The notes: a model not told the origin generated them from the sequence alone. Counted from the stretch's first letter, positions 52,117 through 59,753 are shown. The stretch is DNA of 64,000 nt from Pseudonocardia petroleophila (GCF_014235185.1 NZ_CP060131.1:4037501-4101500), one strand, 5' to 3'. Made by a program: numbers and translations.

Positions 52117-52887
52117 GTGAGCACGCGGGTCGCCGTCGTCACCGGCGCGAACCGCGGCATCGGGCGGGCCATCGCCGTCGCCCTCGGTGCCGCGGGGTTC
52201 GCCGTCGCCGCCACCGCGCGGGACGCCGCGACGCTGCGGGAGACCGTCGCCGAGGTGGAGGCCGGCGGGGGCACCGCGCTCGCGCTGGCCTGCGACGTCC
52301 GCGACGAGGCGTCGGTGACGGCGATGGCGGCCGCGGCGTCCGACCTCGGGCCGGTGCACACCGTCGTCGCCAACGCCGGGATCGCCGGGCCGACGGCACC
52401 GCTGCACAAGATCGAGCTCGCCGACTGGCGGGACTGCCTGGCCACCGACCTCGACGGCGTGTTCCTCACCTTCCGCGCGTTCGTCCCGGCGCTCGTCGCC
52501 GCGGGGGAGGGCAGCCTCGTCGCCGTCTCGTCGATGACGGGCAAGCGCCCGCTGCACGGCCGCACGCCCTACGCGGCCGCGAAGATGGGCGTGATCGGGC
52601 TGGTCCGGACGCTCGCGGTGGAGCTGGGGCCGCACGGGATCCGCGTCAACGCGGTCTGCCCCGGTGCGGTCGCCGGCCCCCGCATCGACGACGTGATCGC
52701 CCGCCAGGCGGCCGCGCGGGGCATCAGCGAGGCCGAGGCGCTCGCCGCGTTCACCGGGGCGTCGCCGCTGGGCCGGCTCGTCGAGGCGGGGGAGGTGGCC
52801 GCGGCGTGCGCGTACCTCGCCTCCGACGCGGCGGCCTCCATCACCGGTGAAGACATGAACGTGACCGCAGGCGTCGTGATGTTCTAG
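52117..52887 (+). CDS. Short-chain dehydrogenase/reductase (classical SDR)
   Basis: A 256-residue SDR with the cofactor motif TGANRGIG near residues 9-16, VVANAGIAG, SSMTG with the catalytic Ser, and YAAAK with Tyr and Lys. The C-terminal segment ASITGEDMNVTAGVVMF is usual. The start is GTG 52117 after a GGGTGGGG stretch. It oxidises or reduces an intermediate of the pathway whose genes surround it. Nine bases separate it from the cyclase-family gene, so the two are co-transcribed. Confidence 0.88.
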   Translation: MSTRVAVVTGANRGIGRAIAVALGAAGFAVAATARDAATLRETVAEVEAGGGTALALACDVRDEASVTAMAAAASDLGPVHTVVANAGIAGPTAPLHKIELADWRDCLATDLDGVFLTFRAFVPALVAAGEGSLVAVSSMTGKRPLHGRTPYAAAKMGVIGLVRTLAVELGPHGIRVNAVCPGAVAGPRIDDVIARQAAARGISEAEALAAFTGASPLGRLVEAGEVAAACAYLASDAAASITGEDMNVTAGVVMF

Positions 52888-52895
52888 GAGTGGAC

Positions 52896-53582
52896 ATGCA
52901 GCTGATCGATCTCTCGCAGGACATCTACGAGGGCATGAAGGTCTACCCGGGCCACCTCAAGACGGTGCAGTTCGACCACGCCACGCACGAGGAGACCGCC
53001 CCGCGCTTCGACGGCGGGTTCTCGTTCCAGACCACCGGGTTCATGCTCAACGACAACGGGCCGACCCACGTCGACTCCTTCTCCCACCTCGACCCGGACC
53101 CGTCCGCCGAGACGATCGAGAAGATGTCGCTGGACCTGTTCTACGGCACCGCCGTGTGCCTGGACGTCACGGGGTTCCCGCCCCGGACCGACATCACCGC
53201 CGACGACCTCGACCGGGTCGTGGGCGACTCGCCGGTGGACGTCGAGCGCGGGGACATCGTGCTGTTCCACACGGCCACCTGGAACCGGTACAACGGGGAC
53301 AAGCGGTACCTCAGCGAGTTCCCCGGGCTCGGCGGGTCGGCCAGCGAGTGGATCGTGGAGCGGGGGATCAAGACGTTCGGCGTCGACAGCCCGACGCCCG
53401 ACAACCCCGCGAGCACCAGCTACCCGTGCCACATGATGTGCCGCCGTGAGCACATCACCCACTACGAGAACCTGGCCAACCTCGACCGGGTCGTGAACAC
53501 CCGGTTCACCTTCGTCGGGTTCCCCCTCAAGCTGCAGGGTGCCCACGGCGGGCCGACCCGGGCCGTTGCGCTGGTGGGGTGA
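52896..53582 (+). CDS. Cyclase family protein (kynurenine formamidase-like metal hydrolase)
   Basis: A 228-residue member of the cyclase/KynB family, which hydrolyses amides, lactones or isatins with divalent metal. The signature HxGTHxDxxxH appears as NGPTHVDSFSH, so the first His is Asn and the Gly is Pro while the remaining ligands are kept. DIVLFHTATWNRY and FGVDSPTPDN are further family segments. I start at ATG 52896, five bases after AGGAG; GTG 52890 would overlap that site. At the end of a putative N-heterocycle cluster it may open a ring amide (inference). Confidence 0.85.
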   Translation: MQLIDLSQDIYEGMKVYPGHLKTVQFDHATHEETAPRFDGGFSFQTTGFMLNDNGPTHVDSFSHLDPDPSAETIEKMSLDLFYGTAVCLDVTGFPPRTDITADDLDRVVGDSPVDVERGDIVLFHTATWNRYNGDKRYLSEFPGLGGSASEWIVERGIKTFGVDSPTPDNPASTSYPCHMMCRREHITHYENLANLDRVVNTRFTFVGFPLKLQGAHGGPTRAVALVG

Positions 53583-53703
53583 GGCGCCCGGTCGCCGCCC
53601 GGGGGTCGCGCCCCGGGCACGGAGGAACGCGCCGCGGTGCCGAGGTGCCGCGCCGGGGTCGCCGACCCGGCGTGCGGACCTGCGGAGAGGTGGAGGTGTC
53701 CCG

Positions 53704-53886
53704 GTGCTGAACGGGGTGGTCGCGGTCGTGTGCATGGTGCTGCTCGGCTATGCGGGCGTGGTCATGCTCTACGTGTCGAGGCACGACGGGCTGCCTCCGC
53801 CGTTCCCCCGGCGCCTCCGCAGGTTCGACCGCACGGGCGACGGCGACCAGCCCGACGACGCCGTCCGGGATCGCCGCGATCCGTGA
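53704..53886 (+). CDS. Small single-span membrane protein
   Basis: A 60-residue frame starting at GTG 53704, seven bases after GGAGG (53692-53696). Residues 4-25 (GVVAVVCMVLLGYAGVVMLYVS) form one hydrophobic span, given here as VVAVVCMVLLGYAGVV. A basic PFPRRLRRFDR segment and an acidic-basic tail follow. The arrangement fits a tail facing the cytoplasm. No family recognised. The ribosome binding site and clear membrane segment make it credible; its role is unknown. Confidence 0.55.
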   Translation: MLNGVVAVVCMVLLGYAGVVMLYVSRHDGLPPPFPRRLRRFDRTGDGDQPDDAVRDRRDP

Positions 53887-53938
53887 CCGGGAGCCGCCGC
53901 GTGACCGGGCCGCCGGCGCACCCGCGCCGTCGCGGTGA

Positions 53939-54232
53939 TCACCGGGGTCCGTCGGGGTCGGCCAGGGAGCGGCCGAAGGTGCGCAGGCGGTGCAGGGCGA
54001 GGTCGTCGACGTCGCGGGAGCCCGACCGCAGCGCCTGCTTGATCGCCTGGTGGGTCCGGGCCTGCAGGCCGCAGCGCCGGCAGACCTCGAGGTGCTCGGC
54101 GACCCGGGCGGCGGTCACGTCGTCGGCCTCGCCGTCGAGGTAGCGCTGTGATCGGGGAAGCGATCGGCGGCCGTGGGCTGCGGGCGCGGGACCTGACGCG
54201 CTCGCCCCGGTGGCCCGGTACCTCGGACTCAC
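53939..54232 (-). CDS. Zinc anti-sigma-like (ZAS/zf-HC2) domain protein
   Basis: The last 65 residues hold QRYLDGEADDVTAARVAEHLEVCRRCG-type sequence with the ZAS motif H-x3-C-x2-C (HLEVCRRC), typical of zinc-containing anti-sigma factors and of short zf-HC2 proteins. The first 30 residues, from GTG 54232, do not fit the domain and overlap the opposite-strand frame at 54210, so the true start is uncertain. No sigma factor gene is adjacent. It may be a stand-alone redox-sensing zinc protein or a fragment. Confidence 0.5.
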   Translation of the reverse strand: MSPRYRATGASASGPAPAAHGRRSLPRSQRYLDGEADDVTAARVAEHLEVCRRCGLQARTHQAIKQALRSGSRDVDDLALHRLRTFGRSLADPDGPR

Positions 54233-54509
54233 CGGGCTGGTGCTGTCGGACCCCGACCACCGGCTCCGCCTGCGCCGGGCCCCGATCCGGCGGGTCTACT
54301 CGCCCGGCACGATCGCGCGCTACGCGATGCTCAGGGCCGGGGGCGCGACGCTGCACAAGCCGGTCGAGGACACCCGGCAGATGGGCGGTGACGCGCTGGT
54401 CGTGGAGGGCCGGGTCGTGCGGCTCTGGCGCCCGGCGACGCCCGACGACCGGGCGTCGCCGTCCCGCATCGCCGCCGTGGCCGGGGAGCAGGGCCGGGCC
54501 GGGCGCTGA
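54210..54509 (+). CDS. Hypothetical protein
   Basis: A 99-residue frame from GTG 54210 with mixed hydrophobic and basic content (ARYLGLTGLVLSDPDHRLRLRR, then RRVYSPGTIARYAMLRAGG). No family recognised, and no clear ribosome binding site. Its start overlaps the start of the divergent zinc-domain gene by 23 bases, so one of the two starts is probably wrong. Confidence 0.3.
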   Translation: MARYLGLTGLVLSDPDHRLRLRRAPIRRVYSPGTIARYAMLRAGGATLHKPVEDTRQMGGDALVVEGRVVRLWRPATPDDRASPSRIAAVAGEQGRAGR

Positions 54510-54532
54510 TCTGCCGAGCCGGCCCGGCCCTC

Positions 54533-54736
54533 CTAGGCCCCGGAGGTCTTCGCCGCCCCGTCGCCGCTGGCGCCCTCCTCGACCTCGCGCGCCGCTCCGT
54601 GCAGGTCGGGGTTGGCCGGACCGGCGCCGGACCCCGGGCCCGCGTCGTCGGCCGTGCCGCCGTCCGCGGGGTAGTGCGGCTCCTGGTCGGTCTCCTCGCC
54701 GTACTGCGGTTCCTGGCCGGGCTGGTTCTCGCTCAC
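54533..54736 (-). CDS. Small acidic disordered protein
   Basis: A 67-residue protein starting at GTG 54736 with AAGGAG seven bases upstream. It is rich in Glu, Asp, Gly and Pro, with QEPQYGEETDQEPHYPADGG near the start, and has no hydrophobic core, so it should be intrinsically disordered. No family recognised. It lies near another acidic small protein gene on the same strand and the STAS/ANTAR signalling genes. Confidence 0.5.
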   Translation of the reverse strand: MSENQPGQEPQYGEETDQEPHYPADGGTADDAGPGSGAGPANPDLHGAAREVEEGASGDGAAKTSGA

Positions 54737-54785
54737 GTGGGACTCCTTCAGCGTGGTGATCAGGGAGCTGGTGCCGGAGCCGGAC

Positions 54786-54805
54786 GGCCGTCCACGCGGA
54801 CGGCC
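54786..54805 (-). terminator. Hairpin terminator between two small acidic genes
   Basis: GGCCGTCC and GGACGGCC form a perfect 8-bp stem around ACGC, about 63 bases beyond the stop of the 54869-55033 gene on the minus strand. Confidence 0.5.
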
Positions 54806-54868
54806 CGCCCCGACCGGTCAGGGGTCCGGACACCGCCACGCTGCTGGACGGAGTCGGACCCACGGGCG

Positions 54869-55033
54869 CTACTGCGGGTCGTCGGTGGTGGTCGGGTCGG
54901 TGGAGAGCAGCTCCGCGTCGGTGCCGACCTCGTCGGCGGACGTCTCGGGGTCGGTGGTCTTGTCCACCGTGTTCTGCTCGGTGAGGAACTCGTCGCTGTC
55001 GGGATCAGGGGCCTCGTTCACATCTGCGGTCAT
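54869..55033 (-). CDS. Small acidic Thr/Asp-rich protein
   Basis: A 54-residue frame from ATG 55033, with GAGGAAG upstream. The composition is dominated by Asp, Glu and Thr (EFLTEQNTVDKTTDPETSADE near the middle, ending TDPTTTDDPQ), with no aromatic core. It resembles a disordered, possibly stress-related small protein, but no family is recognised. Confidence 0.4.
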   Translation of the reverse strand: MTADVNEAPDPDSDEFLTEQNTVDKTTDPETSADEVGTDAELLSTDPTTTDDPQ

Positions 55034-55116
55034 GTCCGCTGGCTTCCTCGTGACGCGGCTCACCAATCCTCGGATCTCAGAATGAGACCGCCCGCCGTGA
55101 CCGGATCCCCGCGGCG

Positions 55117-55935
55117 CTACCGGGCGGGCCGGGTCGGGCGGCGGGCGTCGGCCAGGACGTCCGCCCCGCCGCCGAGCACGTCGGCGGCGACCTCCCGCAC
55201 CTTGCGACGGTCGTGCCGGGCCGCCCGGCGCAGCAGGTCGAACGCCGCCACGGCGTCGACGCCCCGGTCCGCCATCAGGTAGCCGATGGCGCGCTCCACC
55301 ACGATCCGGTGCTCCAGGGCGTACCGGAGCTGGGCGGCCAGCGAGTCGCTGCGGCGGGCGGCGACCAGGGTGCCGAGCAGGGAGCCCAGCAGCCGGGCGT
55401 AGGCCGACAGGGCGTCGACCTCGTCGTCGGGCCAGTCGTGCGGGCGGTCCCGGTAGACGTTGAGGGTGGCCACCGGCGCACCGGCGACGCGCACCGGGAC
55501 GCCGAGCACCGCGCGCACACCCAGCGGGCCGACGATCGCGCCGACGGCCCGGTAGCGCTCGTCGGTGGTCAGGTCCGGGCTCCGGACGGTCGCGTCGAGG
55601 ACGAGGCTGTCCAGGCACGGGCCCTCGCCCAGCTCCTCCTGCACGCGCTCCAGCGCCCGGATGGCTCCGTCGGAGGCGGCGACGTAGCGCAGGGCGTCGT
55701 CGGAGTCGACGAACATGAGCCCGACGCCGGACAGGGCGAACAGGCTGTCGGCGGCGCCGACCACGAGCTCGACCAACGCGACCGGGTCGGCCGGTCCGGA
55801 CCCGTCGCGGTCGTGCGCGACGCGTTCGAGCCGCTGGATGCTCGCGCTCAGGGCGGCCGGGTCGATCGCCACGCTCGTGCCTCCCCTGCCGTCCTGGTCC
55901 GGGCTGTCGTGGTCCGGGGGTGCCGTGGTGGTCAC
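55117..55935 (-). CDS. GAF-ANTAR signalling protein
   Basis: A 272-residue protein. The GAF domain spans about residues 45-190 (GVGLMFVDSDDALRYVAASD, ELGEGPCLDSLV, VPVRVAGAPVATLNVYRD). A C-terminal ANTAR RNA-binding domain spans about 205-262 (LEHRIVVERAIGYLMADRGVDAVAAFDLLRRAA). ANTAR proteins bind paired hairpins and act as antiterminators. GAF-ANTAR proteins are common in actinobacteria and sense stress or small molecules. The start is GTG 55935, overlapping the STAS gene as GTGA, so both act together. Confidence 0.9.
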   Translation of the reverse strand: MTTTAPPDHDSPDQDGRGGTSVAIDPAALSASIQRLERVAHDRDGSGPADPVALVELVVGAADSLFALSGVGLMFVDSDDALRYVAASDGAIRALERVQEELGEGPCLDSLVLDATVRSPDLTTDERYRAVGAIVGPLGVRAVLGVPVRVAGAPVATLNVYRDRPHDWPDDEVDALSAYARLLGSLLGTLVAARRSDSLAAQLRYALEHRIVVERAIGYLMADRGVDAVAAFDLLRRAARHDRRKVREVAADVLGGGADVLADARRPTRPAR

Positions 55936-56327
55936 CGTAGCGGGGGGCGGCGCGATGTGAAGGGACCGGGCAGCAGCTCGAGGCCGTGCGGGTCGGCCGG
56001 ATCCGCCAGCGGGTGGGGGCGGTGCGGCACGTCCAGCACGCCGACCAGTCGCCGCACCGCCCGCGGGAAGCGGGCCAGGAACAGCCGCCCGCCGCGCCGC
56101 GTGACGGGGCGGGCGGTCGCGGACAGCTCCAGCATGGTCCGGGCCCCGCAGAACCGGACACCGGCGAGGTCGAGCACGAGCGCACCGATCCCGGGGATCC
56201 GGGCGACGGCCCCGTCCAGCGCGGCGCGCAGGGCCGCCGCGGTGGCGATGTCGAGCTCTCCGTCGAGTTCCAGGACCCCGACCGTGTCGATCAGCCGCAA
56301 GTCCGCGTGCAGCCCGCGTCGACCCAA
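55932..56327 (-). CDS. STAS domain protein (anti-sigma factor antagonist type)
   Basis: A 131-residue STAS protein. GVLELDGELDIATAAALRAAL and ALVLDLAGVRFCGARTMLEL are the core strands. The usual phosphorylatable Ser in the D-x-S loop appears as RFCGARTM, so Ser is replaced by Gly or Cys and regulation by phosphorylation may be lost. The start TTG 56327 is tentative. Coupling with a GAF-ANTAR gene suggests a stress-signalling pair; no anti-sigma kinase is nearby. Confidence 0.82.
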   Translation of the reverse strand: MGRRGLHADLRLIDTVGVLELDGELDIATAAALRAALDGAVARIPGIGALVLDLAGVRFCGARTMLELSATARPVTRRGGRLFLARFPRAVRRLVGVLDVPHRPHPLADPADPHGLELLPGPFTSRRPPLR

Positions 56328-56413
56328 CTCCGCCCCCTGTCGCGGCTCGTGGAAGGAGCCGCCCGCGGGGTCAGGGGGAGCGACCGTGACTGTGTCGCGA
56401 GGACGTTATCAGG

Positions 56414-56449
56414 GCACCCGGCCCGGAGCGCGGACAGCGGCCGGGGTGC
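56414..56449 (-). terminator. Hairpin terminator after the SDR gene
   Basis: GCACCCGGCC (56414-56423) pairs with GGCCGGGGTGC (56439-56449), with one bulge and a 15-base loop. It begins 12 bases beyond the SDR stop on the minus strand. Confidence 0.5.
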
Positions 56450-56461
56450 GCGGGGGAGCGC

Positions 56462-57259
56462 TCAGACCGTGGCCACCGTGCCACCGTCCACGGCGATGTC
56501 GGCCCCGGTGACGGACGCCGCGGCGTCGGAGACGAGGAAGCCGATCACCTCGGCGATCTCGGAGGGGGGCGCGAAGCGGCCCTGGGGGACGCCGCCGAGC
56601 GAGTCCATGAGGACCCGGAACCCGTCCTCGGCGGACATGCCGCGGGACTCGGCGATGCGCCGCGCGAGCTCGTCGGCGGCGGGGCTGTGGATCCCGCCCG
56701 GGGAGACGGTGTTGACGCGGATGCCGTGCGCGGCGAGCTCGTTGGCCAGCCCCTTGCTGTAGGTGCGCAGGGCGGCCTTGGCCGCCGCGTAGGCCAGGGT
56801 GCCGTCCCACAGGGGCATGCGGCTCTGGATGGACCCGACGTGCACCACCGCCCCGCCACGGCCCTGCTTCAGCAGCGGGGTCAGCGCGCGGTCGATGCGG
56901 ACGGCGCCCAGCAGGTTGAGGGCCAGTTCGGCGTCCCAGTCGGCGTCGGTGAGCGCGGCGTGGCCGCCACCGGGGGACCGGGACCCGCCCGCCACGTGCA
57001 CGACGACGTCCAGCCCCTCGGCGGGGTCGAGGGCCGCGGCGACGGCGGCCGCGGCGTCCGGGCGGGTGAGGTCGGCCGTGACGACCCGATCGGCGCAGGT
57101 GGCGGCCGGGGCGGTCCGCCCGACGGCGAGGACGCGGGCGCCGGCGGCGGCCAGGCGCCGCACGACCGCCTCCCCGAGACCCCGGGTGCCGCCGACGACG
57201 ACCGCACGGCGGCCGGTGAGGGAGAGGGTGGCCGGGTAGGACGGCGTGGAGGTGCTCAT
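56462..57259 (-). CDS. Short-chain dehydrogenase/reductase
   Basis: A 265-residue SDR with cofactor motif GGTRGLG near residues 23-29, VVHVAGGS in place of NNAG, the catalytic Ser in HVGSIQS and YAAAK. The replacement of NAG by VAGG marks a divergent subfamily. It probably acts as an NAD(P)-dependent alcohol dehydrogenase or ketoreductase in aromatic or terpenoid breakdown. It is the last gene of the minus-strand group beginning near 58413 and lies 68 bases after the alpha/beta hydrolase gene. Confidence 0.85.
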   Translation of the reverse strand: MSTSTPSYPATLSLTGRRAVVVGGTRGLGEAVVRRLAAAGARVLAVGRTAPAATCADRVVTADLTRPDAAAAVAAALDPAEGLDVVVHVAGGSRSPGGGHAALTDADWDAELALNLLGAVRIDRALTPLLKQGRGGAVVHVGSIQSRMPLWDGTLAYAAAKAALRTYSKGLANELAAHGIRVNTVSPGGIHSPAADELARRIAESRGMSAEDGFRVLMDSLGGVPQGRFAPPSEIAEVIGFLVSDAAASVTGADIAVDGGTVATV

Positions 57260-57327
57260 GACCCGACCGTGGGGCTTCCCCCGAGGGGAAGGTCAAGAGG
57301 CGGGCCGATCCACCTCCGGGCCGGCGG

Positions 57328-58056
57328 TCAGGCGACGCTGCGGTCCCGGCGCGGGTCGGACGGCTGGAGCAGGGCGTCGACCAGCGGGCCGGGGGCCGTC
57401 ACCATCGCCTCGTGCCCGGTGGCCACCTCCAGCACCGGCCAGCCCGCGGCCCGCGCCCGGTCGGCGTGCGGACGGAACACCCGCATCCAGTCGGTGCACT
57501 CCACGAACGTCGCCGGCACCGCCTCGTGCGCCCCGGTGAGGGCGAGCGGCTCGGTGTAGGTCAACCAGGGGTGCGGGGTGAGGCGCGGGGTCAGCCAGGC
57601 GAGGTCGGCCTCCTCGGTGACGCCGAGCACCTGCAGCGAGCGGACGGGGATGAGCCAGCCGTGCCCCGGACCCGACACCGCCTCCCGGTAGTGCCCGGCC
57701 ACGGTGGGCGGCAGCAGGTCGATCCCCGCCTCGCCGTGGCGGCCGACGAAGGCGTCGAGGTACACGCGCCGGGCGATCCGCTCCGGGCAGCGGTCGGCCA
57801 CCGAGGTGACGACGAGACCGGCGTAGCTGTGCCCGACCAGCACCACGTCGTGCAGGTCCTCCGCCTCGAGCAGGGCGACGACGTCGTGGGTGTGGGTGCC
57901 CAGGCCGACGCCGGGGTGCAGCAGGTGGGACCGGTCGCTGACCCCGGTCAGGGTGGGGGTGAGCACGTCGTGCCCCGCGGCGCGCAGGCGCGGGGCCACG
58001 CGGCCCCACACCCAGCCGCCGTGCCAGGCGCCGTGCAGGAGGACGAAGGTGGTCAT
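57328..58056 (-). CDS. Alpha/beta hydrolase, esterase type
   Basis: A 242-residue alpha/beta hydrolase related to methyl salicylate-type esterases and hydroxynitrile lyases. The oxyanion motif HGAWHGGWVW is at residues 8-17, nucleophile GHSYAG near residue 75, and the catalytic His in TGHEAMVTAP near the end. It would cleave an ester or enol-lactone. Its ATG lies one base after the stop of the muconolactone-isomerase-like gene, so an enol-lactone hydrolase role in a beta-ketoadipate-like pathway is attractive (inference). Confidence 0.85.
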   Translation of the reverse strand: MTTFVLLHGAWHGGWVWGRVAPRLRAAGHDVLTPTLTGVSDRSHLLHPGVGLGTHTHDVVALLEAEDLHDVVLVGHSYAGLVVTSVADRCPERIARRVYLDAFVGRHGEAGIDLLPPTVAGHYREAVSGPGHGWLIPVRSLQVLGVTEEADLAWLTPRLTPHPWLTYTEPLALTGAHEAVPATFVECTDWMRVFRPHADRARAAGWPVLEVATGHEAMVTAPGPLVDALLQPSDPRRDRSVA

Positions 58057-58057
58057 G

Positions 58058-58333
58058 TCACTGCTCCTGCGGGTGGGTGGCGACCGCCTCCACCGTGATG
58101 TCCATCCACGGGAACATCGGCAGCGAGGCGAGCACGTCGTGCAGCTCGGTGGCGTCGGCGACCTCGTAGAGGCCGATGGTGGCGTTGCGCCCGGGCACCC
58201 GCCACAGCCGCTTGAGGATGCCGGCGGCGCGCAGCTCGTCGGCCCGGGCGCGCTCGCCCTTCTTGAGCCGGGCCCGTTCCTCGTCGGCGGTGTCGGGGGG
58301 GAGCGTGTTCTGCGCCCGTACCAGGAACTCCAT
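58058..58333 (-). CDS. Muconolactone delta-isomerase-like protein
   Basis: A 91-residue protein of the CatC family: EFLVRAQNTLPPDTADEERARL at the start and ASLPMFPWMDITVEAVATHP at the end match the small ferredoxin-like isomerase fold. CatC converts muconolactone to the enol-lactone in catechol degradation. The ATG at 58333 follows GAGGGG; an ATG five codons earlier is less likely. No catA or catB is visible; the pcaIJF-like genes 4 kb away could take up the downstream product. Confidence 0.83.
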   Translation of the reverse strand: MEFLVRAQNTLPPDTADEERARLKKGERARADELRAAGILKRLWRVPGRNATIGLYEVADATELHDVLASLPMFPWMDITVEAVATHPQEQ

Positions 58334-58344
58334 GGTCGGTCCCC

Positions 58345-58413
58345 TCACCGGAGCGTCTCGGGTGCGATCCCGTGGGGTGCGCCCACGTGGGTCGTGCGGA
58401 TGCGGTCGGTCAC
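58345..58413 (-). pseudogene. 22-residue frame, likely N-terminal remnant of a MetE-like methyltransferase gene
   Basis: GTG 58413 lies six bases after a perfect AGGAGG (58425-58420). The product is MTDRIRTTHVGAPHGIAPETLR with its first 11 residues resembling the RIRTTHVGSLPR opening of cobalamin-independent methionine synthase and epoxyalkane:CoM transferase-like proteins. The rest does not match. It could be a remnant after deletion, or a leader peptide for the CatC-like gene 12 bases downstream. Confidence 0.35.
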
Positions 58414-58445
58414 AGCCGTCCTCCTGGGGCGGTCGGATCGGGGCG

Positions 58446-58905
58446 TCACCACTGCTGGTGCAGGTTCGCGTCGAGCTGCTGGAGCGCGCTGACGACGCTC
58501 ATCAGGTGGGCGCGCATGGTCTGCTCGGCGAGGTCGGGATCCCCCGAGCAGACGGTCTCGATCACCTCGAGGTGCTCGGTGAGCCCGACCGACGGCCGGC
58601 CGGGCAGCAGCGCCACCGTGTAGTGGTAGCGGACGCTCTGCGTGCGCAGCCGGTCGAGCATCAGCCCGGCGGTCTCGTGCGCCGAGACCACCCGGATCGC
58701 GTGGTGCACGTCCTGGTTGATCCGCGTGTAGGCCATGAGGTCGGCCGTGTCGACCGCGACGCGCAGGTCCTCGCCCAGCACGCGCAGCCGCGCGCGGTCG
58801 TCGGCGGTGGCCCGCTGCGCCGCCTTGGCCGCGCAGAGCCCCTCGACGACGGCGCGCGCCTCGGTGATCTCGACGGCCTCGTCGAGCGAGATCGGCCGGA
58901 CCCGG
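58446..58905 (-). pseudogene. GntR regulator remnant, DNA-binding domain deleted
   Basis: About 150 codons of an FCD ligand domain are intact to the stop codon: RPISLDEAVEITEARAVVEG, MAYTRINQDVHHAIRVVSAH and EQTMRAHLMSVVSALQQL. Reading upstream, family similarity ends abruptly near 58905 at GARVRP, and the winged helix is missing. The sequence across that point belongs to an acyl-CoA ligase on the other strand. No start codon with a ribosome site lies in the remaining part. It looks like half of a divergent pair broken by one deletion. Confidence 0.75.
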
Positions 58906-58910
58906 GCCCC

Positions 58911-59753
58911 CGGCACGGCGTCACCGACCTGACGATCGTCGGCGACGCCTTCGCGCTGCGCCTGCTCGACGCGCTCGACGCCGCCGCGGCGGCGGGCCGC
59001 CCGGCCGCCGTCGGTTCGCTGCGCCGGATCCGCAGCATCGGCGCGGTGTGGAGCCCGCCGGTGAAGCGGCGGCTGCTCGCGCACGCCGACGTCGTCCTGC
59101 TCGACACGATCGCGGCGTCGGAGGGCGGCGTGTACGCCGTCTCCGCGGTCACCCGGGCCACCGCCGACGACCAGGCCGGCACGTTCACCCTCGCCGCCGG
59201 GGCCCGGCTGATCGACGCCGACGGCCGCGACGTGCCGCCCGGGTCGGACGAGGTCGGGCTGCTCGCGGCACCCGTCGTCGCCGGGGCCGGGTACGAGGGC
59301 GACCCGGAGAAGACGGCCGGGGCGTTCCGCGACATCGACGGCGTGCGCTGGTCGGTGCCCGGCGACATGGCGCGCCTGGACGCCGACGGCCGGCTGCGGC
59401 TGCTCGGCCGCGGCAGCCAGGTGATCAACACGGGCGGGGAGAAGGTGTACGCCGACGAGGTCGAGCTCGTGCTGCGCGACCACCCGGCGGTGCGCGACGC
59501 CGTGGTGCTGGGCGTCCCCGACCCGCGGTGGGGCAGCGCCGTCGCGGCGGTGGTGTCGCTGCGGGCGGGTCGCTCCGCGGCGCCCGCCGAGCTGGGGGCG
59601 TTCGTGGCGGGCCGGCTGGCCGGGTACAAGAAGCCCCGGCGGGTCGTCGTCGTCGACGAGGTGGCGCGGCTCAACACCGGCAAGGCCGACCTGGGCTGGG
59701 CCCGGTCGCAGTTCGCCGCCCCGGCGCCCGAGCGCCCGGCCGTCGCCCGATGA
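58911..59753 (+). pseudogene. Acyl-CoA synthetase remnant, N-terminal half deleted
   Basis: About 280 codons of an AMP-forming acyl-CoA ligase are open to the stop: VTDLTIVGDAFALRLLDALD, GSLRRIRSIGAVWSPPVK, GRGSQVINTGGEKVYADEVE and VARLNTGKADLGWA. The N-terminal half with the TSGTTGxPKG loop is missing; similarity starts near 58911, where the opposite-strand GntR remnant begins. The frame is open further left but that part is not ligase-like. The MFS gene overlaps its stop as ATGA, showing they once formed an operon. Confidence 0.78.

Noticed and set aside
49506..52565. 1019-codon minus-strand open frame opposite the molybdenum hydroxylase genes
   Set aside because: No domain similarity; the plus-strand genes carry intact cofactor motifs, ribosome binding sites and coupled starts.
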